64,000 nt of DNA, taken from the NCBI RefSeq assembly GCF_019139815.1, contig NZ_CP077079.1:3100001-3164000 (forward strand). Reading direction: 5' to 3'. The position numbers and the translations under genes are program-made. The notes beneath the pieces were generated by a model. The model saw only the letters and a program-made list of their open reading frames with translations. It searched no databases and was not told where the DNA came from. Below are positions 45,827 to 55,824 of this stretch, piece by piece (within the stretch, counting starts at the first letter, position 1; each line of letters opens with the position of its first letter). Origin of the DNA: Pseudomonas asgharzadehiana (GTDB lineage: Bacteria; Pseudomonadota; Gammaproteobacteria; Pseudomonadales; Pseudomonadaceae).

Positions 45827-45828
45827 GT

Positions 45829-46308
45829 TTACAGGCCCAGGTCGGACAGCCCCGGATGTTCGTCCGGGCGCCGGCCCAACGGCCAGTGGAACCTGCGTTC
45901 GCTTTCCTTGATCGGCCTATCGTTGATGCAGGCAAAGCGGTGGGCCATCAGGCCGTTCTCGTCGAACTCCCAGTTCTCATTGCCATACGAACGAAACCAG
46001 TTGCCCGAGTCGTCGTGCCATTCATAGGCATAGCGCACGGCGATGCGGTTATCGGTGAAGGCCCATAGCTCCTTGATCAGCCGATAGTCCAACTCCTTGG
46101 CCCACTTGCGCGTGAGAAACGCCTTGGCTTCTTCGCGGCTGGAAACGAATTCGGCGCGGTTACGCCATTGCGTGTCCGGGGTGTAGGCCAGGGATACCCG
46201 TTGCGGGTCCCGGGAGTTCCAGCCGTCTTCGGCCAGGCGGACTTTTTCGATGGCCGATTCACGGGTGAACGGCGGCAGCGGCGGGCGTGTTTGTGGGGTG
46301 GCTGACAT
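45829..46308 (-). CDS. DUF1348 family NTF2-like protein
   Basis: A 159-residue protein with the DUF1348 pattern: [51 protein letters not shown] and [21 protein letters not shown]. The fold is NTF2/SnoaL-like; function unknown. A TetR gene lies 40 bp upstream on the same strand, so co-regulation is likely. Confidence 0.88.
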   Translation of the reverse strand: MSATPQTRPPLPPFTRESAIEKVRLAEDGWNSRDPQRVSLAYTPDTQWRNRAEFVSSREEAKAFLTRKWAKELDYRLIKELWAFTDNRIAVRYAYEWHDDSGNWFRSYGNENWEFDENGLMAHRFACINDRPIKESERRFHWPLGRRPDEHPGLSDLGL

Positions 46309-46348
46309 TTGACGGCTCCTGTTAAAACGAAGTTGCGCAGCGGTGTAT

Positions 46349-46912
46349 TCATAGCCCCAATAAGGTTCGCGCCATGCATTGCGCGTTATCGGCGGCGGTT
46401 GAGTCGCCCATCACCAGGGCAACGGTAATGGCGCCATCGATCAGGATCAGCAGTTGCGCGGCCTGCCGTTCGGGCTCGGGGGTGCCATGGACTTGACACA
46501 GTTCGAGCGCGTACTCGAACAGTTTCTGTTTATGGGCCTTGGCCAGCAGGCGGACCGGGTCGTGCGGGTCGCCGGTTTCACCGCTGGTATTGATAAAGGC
46601 GCAGCCGCGAAAGTCCGCTGAGGCAAACCAGGTTTTCAGCGCGCCGAACAGCGCCAGCAAGCGCTCGCCGCTGTCGTCGACGCGTTCCACTTCGCCACGT
46701 AGCCAATCCATCCAGCGCTGATCGCGACGTTGCAGGGCGGCCATCACCAACTCGTCTTTATTGGCGAAGTAGCGGTAGATACTTTTGCGCGACACACCGG
46801 CGGTTTTCACCAGAAAGTCCATGCCAGTGGCGGCGATGCCATGGCGATAGAGCAGTTTTTCGGTGACGTCGAGGATGATGTCGCGCGTTTCATTACGGGT
46901 CATGTCGTTCAT
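46349..46912 (-). CDS. TetR-family repressor
   Basis: A 187-residue TetR protein starting [14 protein letters not shown]. The helix-turn-helix is visible in [26 protein letters not shown] (about residues 27-52). The C-terminal domain would bind a ligand. It probably represses itself and the downstream DUF1348 gene through the palindrome at 46925-46938. An in-frame start 36 bp upstream would run through that palindrome, favouring the ATG at 46912. Confidence 0.9.
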   Translation of the reverse strand: MNDMTRNETRDIILDVTEKLLYRHGIAATGMDFLVKTAGVSRKSIYRYFANKDELVMAALQRRDQRWMDWLRGEVERVDDSGERLLALFGALKTWFASADFRGCAFINTSGETGDPHDPVRLLAKAHKQKLFEYALELCQVHGTPEPERQAAQLLILIDGAITVALVMGDSTAADNAQCMARTLLGL

Positions 46913-46924
46913 GCTCGTGACAGT

Positions 46925-46938
46925 AGAACGATCGTTCT
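46925..46938. promoter_or_regulatory. Perfect palindrome, likely TetR operator
   Basis: AGAACGATCGTTCT is a perfect 14-bp palindrome, 12 bp upstream of the TetR start codon. Its form resembles TetR-family operators such as TAGACC-N-GGTCTA types. Confidence 0.6.
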
Positions 46939-47036
46939 TCTTGGTCAATCGGCTTTTTCCATGTCAGGCAGCGAGACCTGAGCACACCCATGGTGTAAGC
47001 TCGGGGCCTCTTCGGATTCGACCCATTGCGAGCCTT

Positions 47037-48380
47037 ATGCCGTCGTTCTTCAAACGCTCCCTGTTGCCCAAACTACGTGGTTTTGCCCTCACGCCAGACA
47101 CCCTTGAAGTGCTGTCCGGTGCTGACGCGTATCGTCGTCGCCTGCTGGAGCTCATCCCCCAGGCCACCCGCCGCATCTACATCGTTGCGCTGTATTTGCA
47201 GCACGACGAAGCGGGGCAGGAAATCTACGACGCGTTGCACGCCGCCAAGGCCGCGCGCCCGGAACTGGACATCGTGGTGGTGGTGGACTGGCTGCGCGCC
47301 CAGCGCGGGCTGATCGGTGCCGGCAAACAGCCGGGCAACAGCGCCTGGTACCAGGCCATGACCCAACGCCACGCCAGCGAAGTGCCGGTGTATGGGGTGC
47401 CGGTGCAAACCCGCGAACTGTTCGGGGTGCTGCACCTCAAGGGTTTTGTGATCGACGACAGCGTGCTTTACAGCGGCGCCAGCCTGAATAATGTGTACCT
47501 GCACAAGTTCGACAAATACCGCTTCGACCGGTACCACCTGATCCACAGCAAACCCTTGGCCGACTCGATGCAACACCTGGTGGAACACGGCCTGGTGGCG
47601 TCCAAGGCCGTGCACCGCCTGGACCTGCCGAACCCGCCGACTACCCGCAGCCTGCGCAACGACATCGGCGACCTGCGCAGCCGTCTCAAACACGCGGCCT
47701 ATGACACCACGGCGGGGCAGTTGCCCAACGGCCAGCTGTCGGTCAGCCCGCTGCTCGGCGTGGGCAAGAACAACCCGCTGAGCCGGGTGATCCTGGAGCT
47801 GATTGCCGGCGCCCAGCATCAACTGACCATCTGCACACCGTACTTCAACCTGCCGCTGCCGGTGACCCGCGAGATCAACCGCGCCCTGGCGCGTGGCGTG
47901 AAGATCGACATCATCGTGGGCGACAAGACCGCCAACGACTTCTACATCCCACCCAGCGAGCCGTTCAAGGTCATCGCGGCCTTGCCTTACCTGTACGAAA
48001 TCAGCCTGCGTCGCTTCGCCAAGCGCCATCAGCCGATGATCGACAAAGGCCAGCTCAACCTGCACCTGTGGCGCGACGGCGATAACACCTACCACCTCAA
48101 GGGCATGTGGGTCGATGAGCGCTACACCTTGCTGACCGGCAACAACCTCAACCCGCGTGCGTTCCGCCTCGACCTGGAAAACGCCTTGTTGATCGATGAC
48201 CCGCAAGGGCAGTGGCTGGCGCCGCGCCGAAGTGAGCTGGGGCAGATTTTCCAGCACACCACGCGTATCGAGCGCTACCAGCAACTGGAGACGCTGCCGG
48301 ATTACCCGGAGGCGGTCGGCAAATTCCTACGGCGTGTCAGCCGGGTGCGGATTGAACGTTTGCTCTATCGCATCTTGTAA
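47037..48380 (+). CDS. pssA: CDP-diacylglycerol-serine O-phosphatidyltransferase
   Basis: A 447-residue enzyme of the phospholipase D superfamily, E. coli PssA type. It has two HKD-like motifs: HLKGFVIDDSVLYSGASLNN (about residues 132-151) and HLKGMWVDERYTLLTGNNLN (about 351-370). It forms phosphatidylserine, the precursor of phosphatidylethanolamine, from CDP-diacylglycerol and serine. Length and motifs are intact. Divergent from the TetR gene. Confidence 0.93.
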   Translation: MPSFFKRSLLPKLRGFALTPDTLEVLSGADAYRRRLLELIPQATRRIYIVALYLQHDEAGQEIYDALHAAKAARPELDIVVVVDWLRAQRGLIGAGKQPGNSAWYQAMTQRHASEVPVYGVPVQTRELFGVLHLKGFVIDDSVLYSGASLNNVYLHKFDKYRFDRYHLIHSKPLADSMQHLVEHGLVASKAVHRLDLPNPPTTRSLRNDIGDLRSRLKHAAYDTTAGQLPNGQLSVSPLLGVGKNNPLSRVILELIAGAQHQLTICTPYFNLPLPVTREINRALARGVKIDIIVGDKTANDFYIPPSEPFKVIAALPYLYEISLRRFAKRHQPMIDKGQLNLHLWRDGDNTYHLKGMWVDERYTLLTGNNLNPRAFRLDLENALLIDDPQGQWLAPRRSELGQIFQHTTRIERYQQLETLPDYPEAVGKFLRRVSRVRIERLLYRIL

Positions 48381-48419
48381 GCCTGGGTCTATCGCGCGGC
48401 TCAGGCATTGCACTCACAG

Positions 48420-48438
48420 CGTTGGGAATTTCCCTACG
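48420..48438. promoter_or_regulatory. Near-perfect 19-bp palindrome before the 1283-residue protein
   Basis: CGTTGGGAA and TTCCCTACG flank a single T, with one mismatched position. It lies about 92 bp before the start codon, in the 149-bp gap after pssA. It may be an operator or activator site. Confidence 0.45.
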
Positions 48439-48529
48439 TTTTGTTTAGGTGTTGGTCTGTACGTTTTCTGCTGACAGTTCTAGGGACAGGACTCTCGCCA
48501 TTCCCTTGGTATAGAGAGCGTTCGTCAGA

Positions 48530-51500
48530 ATGATAGCCATAAACAGAGCTCCTGTTGCGCCGGCGTTGTCCGTTCTCCATGCGGCTGAAACGCCGCTTCC
48601 CGCCGTAGAAACCTCCCAGGCTCACGCGGCGCCACAACCCGCGTTTCCAACTCAACCTCAAGGTCTTGCACACAACAGTCGTTCGCTGCGCGCGTTGCGT
48701 ATGGACGGGCTCGCCGGCCCGTCGAGCGAATCGAAAACCCGAGTCAAGCGTCATGCGGGCTCTGTGACGGAGGAGTCTCCCGCCAGCGCTGCCGGCGCGG
48801 GAGGTCTTTTCCCGGTCGTCGCAGATGCTCAGGATGCCGACAAAAGGCTGCAAAAGAACCTGATGCGGTGGCTGCATTCCGGTACCGCTCCTGATAACGC
48901 AGTGCCGAAAAAAGCCTCAATCGCGCCCTTTATTTCCTTATACAACGATGCGATAAAAGAGCCGGCCCTGCAGGCCTGGTTCAAATCCACAGGCTTCAAG
49001 CCCGCCACGATACGGGTGCTCGACGACGCCGTGGTGGGGATAGTGGTGCGCGAGGGCAAGGAAACGTTCCAACGTTTTACCGCCACTGACGGTTCCGGCT
49101 GGGGGCAAGTCGGCCTAAGAGTATCCGCACTGCAAAGGATCCTCTCGCCGAACAACCGAGGCATTCCGATCGCCACGGGTGCGGCCCAGGCGAATATCCC
49201 ACTGACCGTGCTGTTGGAGTTTTACGGGGTTGCGCCACCGCACAATGAAAAAGCCGCACCCCTATTGGGCAAACAGCTCAAGCGTGGTGGCTGGCCGCAA
49301 ATATCACAGGCGCAGCGTGATCAGTGGGAGGCGCAATTCAAACAACAGCGGCGGTCCCACGAGGACAGTGCCTTACGGGGGCGTCTGTCCGAACTGTTAC
49401 AACCCTTGGTTGAGGGCAAAGGTGACAACGACACGCTGAATCTGAAAGAGCTGAGCTTGGTTGCCGCCCCCGGCTCCACCTTGGACCAGCGCAGTAAAAA
49501 GCCCCGTGAACGGTTTCTGAAATTCCTGGCATCGCCCCGGTTCGAAGCCTTTTTGCATAAGGCCGGCTTTCAAAGGCAGGACGGTGAATTCAGGCGGCAT
49601 GAATACAGGCTGTCCGACGGTGACTTGCAGGCGCGCGACGGTGCAGGTCAGTGGGTATCGCTGCGGCGTGCTTTCGACGACGAGGTCGGGAAGCTGTCAG
49701 GCTGGGAAAGTGCGCAAGAGCAAGCTGCAGCGCGAACGATGGGGGCGGAGCTGGAATCGTTAGTGGTGCTGAGTAAAAAAATCGGTGATGCATTGTATTC
49801 CACGCGTACTTATGACGCCCGTCAGGTCATGGCGCACTACGCCCTCGACGTTCCGCAGACCGTCGGCCAGATGCGCGCGGCCCTGAGCGGTTTCAACGTG
49901 AAATTACCCAACCCTCCACTGGCCGGTAATTACGCAAGCATGACGCCCTATGGGCAGGGCACGGAAGCCCTGTCTGACGCCTCCAGTCAAACATTCAGAA
50001 GCGCCTCGACGCAGGTCATGGCGTTGTTCAAGGACTTTTCCCCTGCCTCGTCGGGTTTCCAATCCTTTCCCGATCCGGACAGCCAACTCGCGGCTTTTTT
50101 TGATTCCCCTGGCGCCACCGCGCTGGCCGACACAATCGCTAAATCCCTCAAGCTGTTTGCCGTGGCCGATGGTCAAGCGCTGACAAGGGCCGACCGCCAT
50201 CAAGTTTTGGCTACGGCCCTCAAATTCAGTGTGAACGCGCCGGTGCCGGGCCTGCCAGGGGTTGTGGCAGGCTACGATCTGTACCAGCCCGCTAATAGGG
50301 GCCGCACGCTTAAAGAGGTACGTGGCGACGTCGAGCGGCACTTGGCAGACAAAGGCGTTGATCCCAAGGTCTTGGCGCTGATGGCTCACCTGTATCTGGC
50401 CCAGGCGGCGCCGGAGATGCTGATCAAGAGAGACCCAGGCTTGGCTGCCGAACCCCTGAACGTACTCAACCCAGACCCGGGCGCTATCAAGGTTGGCTCC
50501 ACGGCCTGGATGAACTTACGCCTGGCCAGTGCAATGGCAGGCGATTCGCGGTTGAACCTTCAGCAAGCCCTGGCTTTGGCACGCCAGGAGTCGGCAGGGC
50601 CTAACCAAGAAAAATTGATCAAAGCGTTGGGGGCCCGGGCACTGTTGGACTGGGGTGTCATGGTGGGCGTCTATCCGGCAACTTCGGATCGCACCTACTC
50701 CAGTACGGATTATGAAGCGGCATCTAACGCCTTTACTGAGCGAGAAAACACCACGCGCGGTGCATTCGAAGTGTTGACGGGTGCGCCGCCTACCCGAGCC
50801 AGTGTATTGGTCAAACAACTGGCCTTGTTGTTTCCTGAAATGACCGAGGAAGAAATTCGCACGGCTAAGCTGGACCTCATTACCGATGAACCTTATGACC
50901 CTCGCAATCATGGACACCTGGAGACTCGCCAGCCGTTGCTGGTTGACTTCATTTTGGCGGGGCAGGCCGAAGATGAGAGCTTTTGGCTCAAGCTCAGTTC
51001 TTCTCTCGACGCTCTGTTCATAGGTGACAAGAAATACAACTTCAATCACCCCGCTATTTCCCAGGCGACTTTCTTCCAGCGTATTAGCCAGCTGCCGCCG
51101 ATCGCGCCCCTGGTGGAACCCGCCGTTGACAAATACATCGCCGACATCCGAAAGGCCCAGGCTACGGCGATGAAACTGGCTTTCGCTGAATTACCACTGA
51201 AACAGCGCATGGCGCTGGAATCGTCAAACGAGATCCAGTTTTTTAGCCTTCGGACAGGGACCGGGGAACGCCTGGAAAAAGATAAGGCGCCGGACTCGAA
51301 CGTGGCCAACAAACGCGGCACTCACGGCCTGTTGATGCGCTACGAAACGGGTCAGGCCAACCCCAAATATGGCTATTACGAAGTGTTCCCCAATTCGATG
51401 AAAATGATCGAACGAACGGACTTGCCCGATAATCTTCCGCTTGGCGACAAGATCACCAAAGGCAGTGAGCCCACTGGGCTGGGTGGCTATTATCAAATCA

Positions 51501-52381
51501 ACGTGCAGGACGGTGTGTCGCTGCCCTATGATTTTGAGGCCTATCGCTCAGGCTCCGTGCCACGCCCCGGGATGAATTCGCAGGTGATCATTGAAAAGTA
51601 CGGCAGCCCATTGCGCGGAGCAGTGGACAAGACAAATCAACGCACACCCGATACCTTCGTTTCTTCCACGACCTCTAAGCTTGTGGAAACAATGTTGGCC
51701 TATGGCTTTGACGATAAGCGTGAGGCGCTGATCGACTACGCCAACCAACCCACCAACCTCGAATGGCGCCGTGCCTACCCATTCCCCTCCGGCAAGAATA
51801 TTTTTACCGCTGAAAATGTGCATACGGTACTCAGCCTGATCCCTTTTGTGGGCGCATTGACTGATTTGGTCGAGGGCAATACCGGCGAGGGGGTAAAAGG
51901 GCTGCTGATAGACTTGGCATCTTTTGTCGCCACCGGTGGGCTGGCGGGAGCTAAGAGCTTTGCCAAGGGGGTGAAGTTGCTGATGCGCTTCAATGGCAAG
52001 CCGTTCAGCACGGTTGCATTGAAAGGGGCAGGTACATTTTTGCGTGGGGTATTCAATCCAGTGGAAAGCGTCCCCGAGATTTTGCGCGCGACTCCGAACG
52101 CCCTTGCAACGTTTGCGCTAGGGCGCCCATTTCGCATTGGATCAAGCGCCCTATTGCCGGTGAAAACCTTTGAGCAGTGGCGATGGACCATGGGTGCGCG
52201 CGATGCCCTCTTCGCCGGCCCAGGCACCTCGGCCAATCACTGGGCGGGATCGCGCAAAGGCTTCATCGGTAATCAACAGGTCGATGCGGTTCAGAAACAG
52301 GGTTCCTGGTATGCGATCAATCCCCTGACCCAAAGACCCGAAGGGAGCCCTCTGGAGCGGTTCGTGCCGCAGGCAAGTTGA
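48530..52381 (+). CDS. Large protein of unknown function, possible secreted effector or toxin
   Basis: A 1283-residue protein with no family I recognise. The first ~100 residues are Ala/Pro/Ser-rich and lack acidic residues up to position 20, as in many type III effector leaders; no Sec or Tat signal is present. The middle (about 100-1080) is a long globular region without visible motifs. A hydrophobic Gly/Ala/Leu-rich stretch at about 1090-1150 (LIPFVGALTDLVEG, LLIDLASFVATGGLAGA) could insert in membranes. The last 80 residues include FIGNQQVDAVQKQGSWYAINP. The gene is intact, monocistronic in appearance, and somewhat less GC-rich than its neighbours. Start signal is weak. An effector role is inference. 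Confidence 0.8.
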   Translation: MIAINRAPVAPALSVLHAAETPLPAVETSQAHAAPQPAFPTQPQGLAHNSRSLRALRMDGLAGPSSESKTRVKRHAGSVTEESPASAAGAGGLFPVVADAQDADKRLQKNLMRWLHSGTAPDNAVPKKASIAPFISLYNDAIKEPALQAWFKSTGFKPATIRVLDDAVVGIVVREGKETFQRFTATDGSGWGQVGLRVSALQRILSPNNRGIPIATGAAQANIPLTVLLEFYGVAPPHNEKAAPLLGKQLKRGGWPQISQAQRDQWEAQFKQQRRSHEDSALRGRLSELLQPLVEGKGDNDTLNLKELSLVAAPGSTLDQRSKKPRERFLKFLASPRFEAFLHKAGFQRQDGEFRRHEYRLSDGDLQARDGAGQWVSLRRAFDDEVGKLSGWESAQEQAAARTMGAELESLVVLSKKIGDALYSTRTYDARQVMAHYALDVPQTVGQMRAALSGFNVKLPNPPLAGNYASMTPYGQGTEALSDASSQTFRSASTQVMALFKDFSPASSGFQSFPDPDSQLAAFFDSPGATALADTIAKSLKLFAVADGQALTRADRHQVLATALKFSVNAPVPGLPGVVAGYDLYQPANRGRTLKEVRGDVERHLADKGVDPKVLALMAHLYLAQAAPEMLIKRDPGLAAEPLNVLNPDPGAIKVGSTAWMNLRLASAMAGDSRLNLQQALALARQESAGPNQEKLIKALGARALLDWGVMVGVYPATSDRTYSSTDYEAASNAFTERENTTRGAFEVLTGAPPTRASVLVKQLALLFPEMTEEEIRTAKLDLITDEPYDPRNHGHLETRQPLLVDFILAGQAEDESFWLKLSSSLDALFIGDKKYNFNHPAISQATFFQRISQLPPIAPLVEPAVDKYIADIRKAQATAMKLAFAELPLKQRMALESSNEIQFFSLRTGTGERLEKDKAPDSNVANKRGTHGLLMRYETGQANPKYGYYEVFPNSMKMIERTDLPDNLPLGDKITKGSEPTGLGGYYQINVQDGVSLPYDFEAYRSGSVPRPGMNSQVIIEKYGSPLRGAVDKTNQRTPDTFVSSTTSKLVETMLAYGFDDKREALIDYANQPTNLEWRRAYPFPSGKNIFTAENVHTVLSLIPFVGALTDLVEGNTGEGVKGLLIDLASFVATGGLAGAKSFAKGVKLLMRFNGKPFSTVALKGAGTFLRGVFNPVESVPEILRATPNALATFALGRPFRIGSSALLPVKTFEQWRWTMGARDALFAGPGTSANHWAGSRKGFIGNQQVDAVQKQGSWYAINPLTQRPEGSPLERFVPQAS

Positions 52382-52443
52382 GACCACGGCGGCCGAGGCC
52401 CCGCGGCAGCCCGTACAGGCTGCGCGCATGTCGAGGCGGCCAA

Positions 52444-53265
52444 TCAGTTCAAGCCCAGCTTGCCACGCAACATCGAGAGGTCTTCAGCCAGGGTATTGAC
52501 CGGGCCGACCAAGGCTTTACGGTCGGCTTCCTTGACCTTGTCATAGGTCTGGAACCCGCCGTCCTTGGTTTTGTACTTGGCCAGGATCTTGTCGACGCTG
52601 GCGAAGTTCTTGTCGACCTTGGCCAGGAAAGCCTTGTCTTGCTGCCCGATCTGGCCACGGAACAGGTCGACGATTTTCTTCGCGCCGTCGATGTTGCCCT
52701 GGAAGTCGTACAGGTCGGTGTGGCTGTAGCGGTCTTCTTCGCCGGAGATCTTGGTGGCGGCGACTTCTTCAAGCAGGGCGGCGGCACCGCCCACGACTTT
52801 TTCCGGCGGGAAGGTCAGGCCATCGACGCGGGTCTTGAGGTCGTTGACATCGGTGTTGAGCTTGGCGGTGAGCGCCTCCAGGCCTTTGGTCGAGTTCTGC
52901 GAAAACAGCGCATATTCGATGCGGTGGAAACCGGTGAAGTCTTCGGCGGTCACGCCTTTTTCGTGGTCGTCCACGCGGGAGTCGATGGACGCGTCGAGGT
53001 CGCTGAACAGCTCGGCGATCGGTTCGATGGACTCATAGTGCACACGGGTCGGCGCATAGAGTTTTTTGGCGGTGGCCAGGTCGCCTTGGTTGATGGCGTC
53101 GGTGAAGGCCTGGGTCTGGGTCACCAGCTCACCGATTTCTTCGGTGACGTAGATCTTGTAGTCCGACACCGGGCCTACCAGGTCCAGCGGCGCCGTGGTG
53201 GCGGCGAAGGCGGCCAGGGGCGAAAGGGTCATTAACAACGACAACGCGAGAGTCGACTTCTTCAT
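52444..53265 (-). CDS. efeM: EfeM/EfeO-type M75 periplasmic iron-uptake protein
   Basis: A 273-residue protein with a signal peptide (ending near AAFA) and one M75 (imelysin-like) domain. The HxxE metal motif is in [12 protein letters not shown], and [17 protein letters not shown] is the second conserved block. There is no cupredoxin domain, so it is the EfeM form rather than full EfeO. It is the last gene of the efe operon, 27 bp after efeB. It likely binds ferrous/ferric iron for the EfeU permease. Confidence 0.9.
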   Translation of the reverse strand: MKKSTLALSLLMTLSPLAAFAATTAPLDLVGPVSDYKIYVTEEIGELVTQTQAFTDAINQGDLATAKKLYAPTRVHYESIEPIAELFSDLDASIDSRVDDHEKGVTAEDFTGFHRIEYALFSQNSTKGLEALTAKLNTDVNDLKTRVDGLTFPPEKVVGGAAALLEEVAATKISGEEDRYSHTDLYDFQGNIDGAKKIVDLFRGQIGQQDKAFLAKVDKNFASVDKILAKYKTKDGGFQTYDKVKEADRKALVGPVNTLAEDLSMLRGKLGLN

Positions 53266-53292
53266 GGGACGGTTTCCGCTGTGGGGTTTGTT

Positions 53293-54597
53293 TTAGGTAT
53301 TGGCAGTGGTTTGAGGGTGCGCGGCCGCAAGCAGTGTGCGTCCAAGAAAATCCTTGGGCCCGGTGACCCCCGGCAGGCTGAAAAAGTACCCGCCGCCCAC
53401 CGGCTTGAGGTACTCCTCCAGGGGCTCGCCGTTGAGCCGGGTCTGCACGCTGATAAAGCCTTTCTCCAGGTCAGCCTGGTAGCAGATGAACAACAGCCCC
53501 ATGTCGAGCTGACCGTTTTTATTGACGCCGTTGGAGTAGTTGAACGGCCGCCGCAGGATCAGGTTGGCCTGGGTCTGCGGGGTACGCGGGTTGGCCAGGC
53601 GGATATGCGCGTCGAGCTTGGTCAACTTGCCGTGCGGGTCCTGGCTGTAGTCGGGCACCTGGCTTTCTTGCTGGCCATCCATGGGTGCGCCGGTGGTCTT
53701 GACCCGACCGATGATGCTTTCCTGTTCTTGCAGGGGCGTGCGGTCCCAGCGCTCGACGAAGTTGCGGATGATGCGCACCGCCTGATAGCTGCCATGAGCC
53801 GCCCAGGCTGGCTCGTCGCTGCCCGGCTGTACCCACACAATCTGGTTCATCGCCTTGTCGTCGTTGGAGTCGGGGTTGGCCGAACCGTCACGAAACCCCA
53901 GGAAATTACGCGCGCTCTGCGCAGGCGTGCCGGGTTTGGCAGGGGCCTGGGGCGGCACGCTGCCTTCCTGCTTCCAGCGCACCAGCAGCAGGTCGGGCAG
54001 GTTCTTCACGATGTCGCGCAGGGCATGGATATTGGTGTCGGGGGTGTTGGAGCAAAACTGCACGCTGAGGTCGCCATGGCACTGCGTCGGCTCCAGCGCG
54101 TCGTTGGGAAAACCCACCATGCGGCTCAGGCGCTTGGGCTTCACCGCGCCAAGGCCAAAGCGCTCATCGAACAGCGATTCACCGACCGAAACCGTGATGG
54201 TCAGGTTGTCCGGCGTCACCACCGGGCCGAGAATCCCGGAGTCGGTGGGCGGCAGTTTCGGGTCGACTTGTGCCACGGCGCCGCCGGTCATCAAGAAGCT
54301 GATGCGCTCGTTCAAGGTGCGAAACAGCCGCTCCAGGTCGTCGCGGTCGCCGGCCAGCACGTCGAACGCCACGAGCATGCCGCAGGCCGGGCGCGGCGTG
54401 ACGATGCCGCTTTGGTGCTGGCCGAAAAAGTCATGGTGGTCCTGGGTCTTGTCACTGCGTGGCGCCGTGGTGACTTGCTCGGCGGCGGCGGCCATCGCCG
54501 GGCAGGCCAGGCTGCTGCCGGCAATCGCCGCGCCGGTGGCGGCCATGCCCAGCAGGACGCGGCGACGTTGTGCTGAAAAGTGTGCTGAATCGCTCAT
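53293..54597 (-). CDS. efeB: EfeB, Tat-exported DyP-type haem peroxidase / deferrochelatase
   Basis: A 434-residue protein with a twin-arginine signal (SAQRRRVLLGMAATG). DyP signature GFRDGSANP (catalytic Asp) lies near residue 235, and the proximal His is probably in the EPAWAAHGSYQAVR stretch. It is thought to oxidise Fe(II) for the EfeU permease or take iron from haem. A GTG at 54615 overlapping the efeO stop (GTGA) is an alternative start adding six residues. Confidence 0.93.
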   Translation of the reverse strand: MSDSAHFSAQRRRVLLGMAATGAAIAGSSLACPAMAAAAEQVTTAPRSDKTQDHHDFFGQHQSGIVTPRPACGMLVAFDVLAGDRDDLERLFRTLNERISFLMTGGAVAQVDPKLPPTDSGILGPVVTPDNLTITVSVGESLFDERFGLGAVKPKRLSRMVGFPNDALEPTQCHGDLSVQFCSNTPDTNIHALRDIVKNLPDLLLVRWKQEGSVPPQAPAKPGTPAQSARNFLGFRDGSANPDSNDDKAMNQIVWVQPGSDEPAWAAHGSYQAVRIIRNFVERWDRTPLQEQESIIGRVKTTGAPMDGQQESQVPDYSQDPHGKLTKLDAHIRLANPRTPQTQANLILRRPFNYSNGVNKNGQLDMGLLFICYQADLEKGFISVQTRLNGEPLEEYLKPVGGGYFFSLPGVTGPKDFLGRTLLAAAHPQTTANT

Positions 54598-54611
54598 AAA
54601 TTCGGTCGTCT

Positions 54612-55814
54612 TCACTGCAGGCCGGAAAGGCCAAGGGCGGGGTCGATTCCATCGAGTGCAACGGCCAGAGCCTTGGCCTTGTCGGCGATCTGCTGACGCT
54701 GATCGGCGGTAACGCTGTCGTACGTGCGGTAAGTGTTATTGACCTTAAAGCCTGCGAGTTCGGCATCGAACGCGGCGAGGGCACTGTCGACTTTGGGGAG
54801 CAGGTCAGCGGCAGACTTGGCCAGCAGCGGGCGCATCAACTCGACCACCTTGTGCGCGGCTTGCAGGTTGGCGGCGAAACCGTTCAGGTCGATGTGGCTG
54901 TAGCGCTCTTCCTCACCACTGATGGCGCGCACATCCGCCAGGCTGTTGAGGTTGCGCACCACGATGCTCACCAGTTGCTCCGGCGGCAGCGACTGGGCCA
55001 GCAGTTGTTGTTTGAGGCCGCTGACGTCGGTCACCAGGCGCTGCGCCACCGGGGCCAGGCCAGCGAGGCTGCGTTGCTGGAACAGGCTGTATTCGAGGCG
55101 ATGCAAGCCACTGAACGCCGGGTCCTGTTCGCGTTTTTCAAAATAATCGGCGCGGGCGTTGATGGCGTTGTCCAGTTCCGCCAGGCGTTGCGACGCCGGC
55201 GCCAGCCGTTGATAAGCCTCACGGGCTGGTACATACGCCGCCTGCGCCTGGGCCAGGTCACCGGCCTCGATCGCCTGTTGCAGCGCCGTCGTGGCCTTTA
55301 TAAGCGCATTGCCCTGGCTGCTCAGGTACACGCGGAACTCCGACAGCGGGCCGATAAACGCCACCATCGACGGCTTGGCCTTGGCCTGGGCGTCGGACTG
55401 CGCCGTGGGCGTCACATGCAAAGTGCCACGCGGGTTGCTCAGCAGGCCGCAGGTGATGGCATAGTCGCCGGGCAACAGGTTGGCGTTGATAACCTGGCTA
55501 AGGCCGGGGGCGATGTTTTCGCGCTCCTCGACCACCAGCACGCCGTCGAGAATTTCCCATTCCACGGCACGGTCGGAGCGGTTGATGATACGAAAGCTCG
55601 CGCGCCCGGCCGGAACGGTCAGTGCGTTGGGCTCGCAGGCGTGGCCGTGGATGGTCACGGCAATTTCATTGCCGTTGGCCTGGCGCTTGGCGGCGGCCAT
55701 CTGCGAGGCGTAGTAGAACAGGCCACCGGCGGCGATCATCACGACCACCGAGCCGGCCACCGCCCAGCGCAGGGCGCGGGGTGGCGAGGCAGGTTGAGGC
55801 GTTGGGCTGGACAA
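54612..55814 (-). CDS. efeO: EfeO iron-uptake protein with cupredoxin and M75 domains
   Basis: A 400-residue periplasmic protein. An N-terminal membrane helix (about residues 15-36) acts as an anchor or uncleaved signal. A cupredoxin domain follows (about 45-130, with the HACEPNALTVPAG start and PGDYAITCGLLSNPRG) and then the M75 domain (about 145-395, HRLEYSLFQQ and GEEERYSHIDLNGF). It would deliver ferrous iron to EfeU, possibly with copper-assisted oxidation. It is 10 bp after efeU. Confidence 0.93.
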   Translation of the reverse strand: MSSPTPQPASPPRALRWAVAGSVVVMIAAGGLFYYASQMAAAKRQANGNEIAVTIHGHACEPNALTVPAGRASFRIINRSDRAVEWEILDGVLVVEERENIAPGLSQVINANLLPGDYAITCGLLSNPRGTLHVTPTAQSDAQAKAKPSMVAFIGPLSEFRVYLSSQGNALIKATTALQQAIEAGDLAQAQAAYVPAREAYQRLAPASQRLAELDNAINARADYFEKREQDPAFSGLHRLEYSLFQQRSLAGLAPVAQRLVTDVSGLKQQLLAQSLPPEQLVSIVVRNLNSLADVRAISGEEERYSHIDLNGFAANLQAAHKVVELMRPLLAKSAADLLPKVDSALAAFDAELAGFKVNNTYRTYDSVTADQRQQIADKAKALAVALDGIDPALGLSGLQ

Positions 55815-55824
55815 GAGACGGTCC

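Noticed and set aside
48381..48529. A possible HrpL box for type III control of the large gene
   Set aside because: No GGAACC-N15/16-CCACnnA arrangement is present, so type III regulation is not supported.
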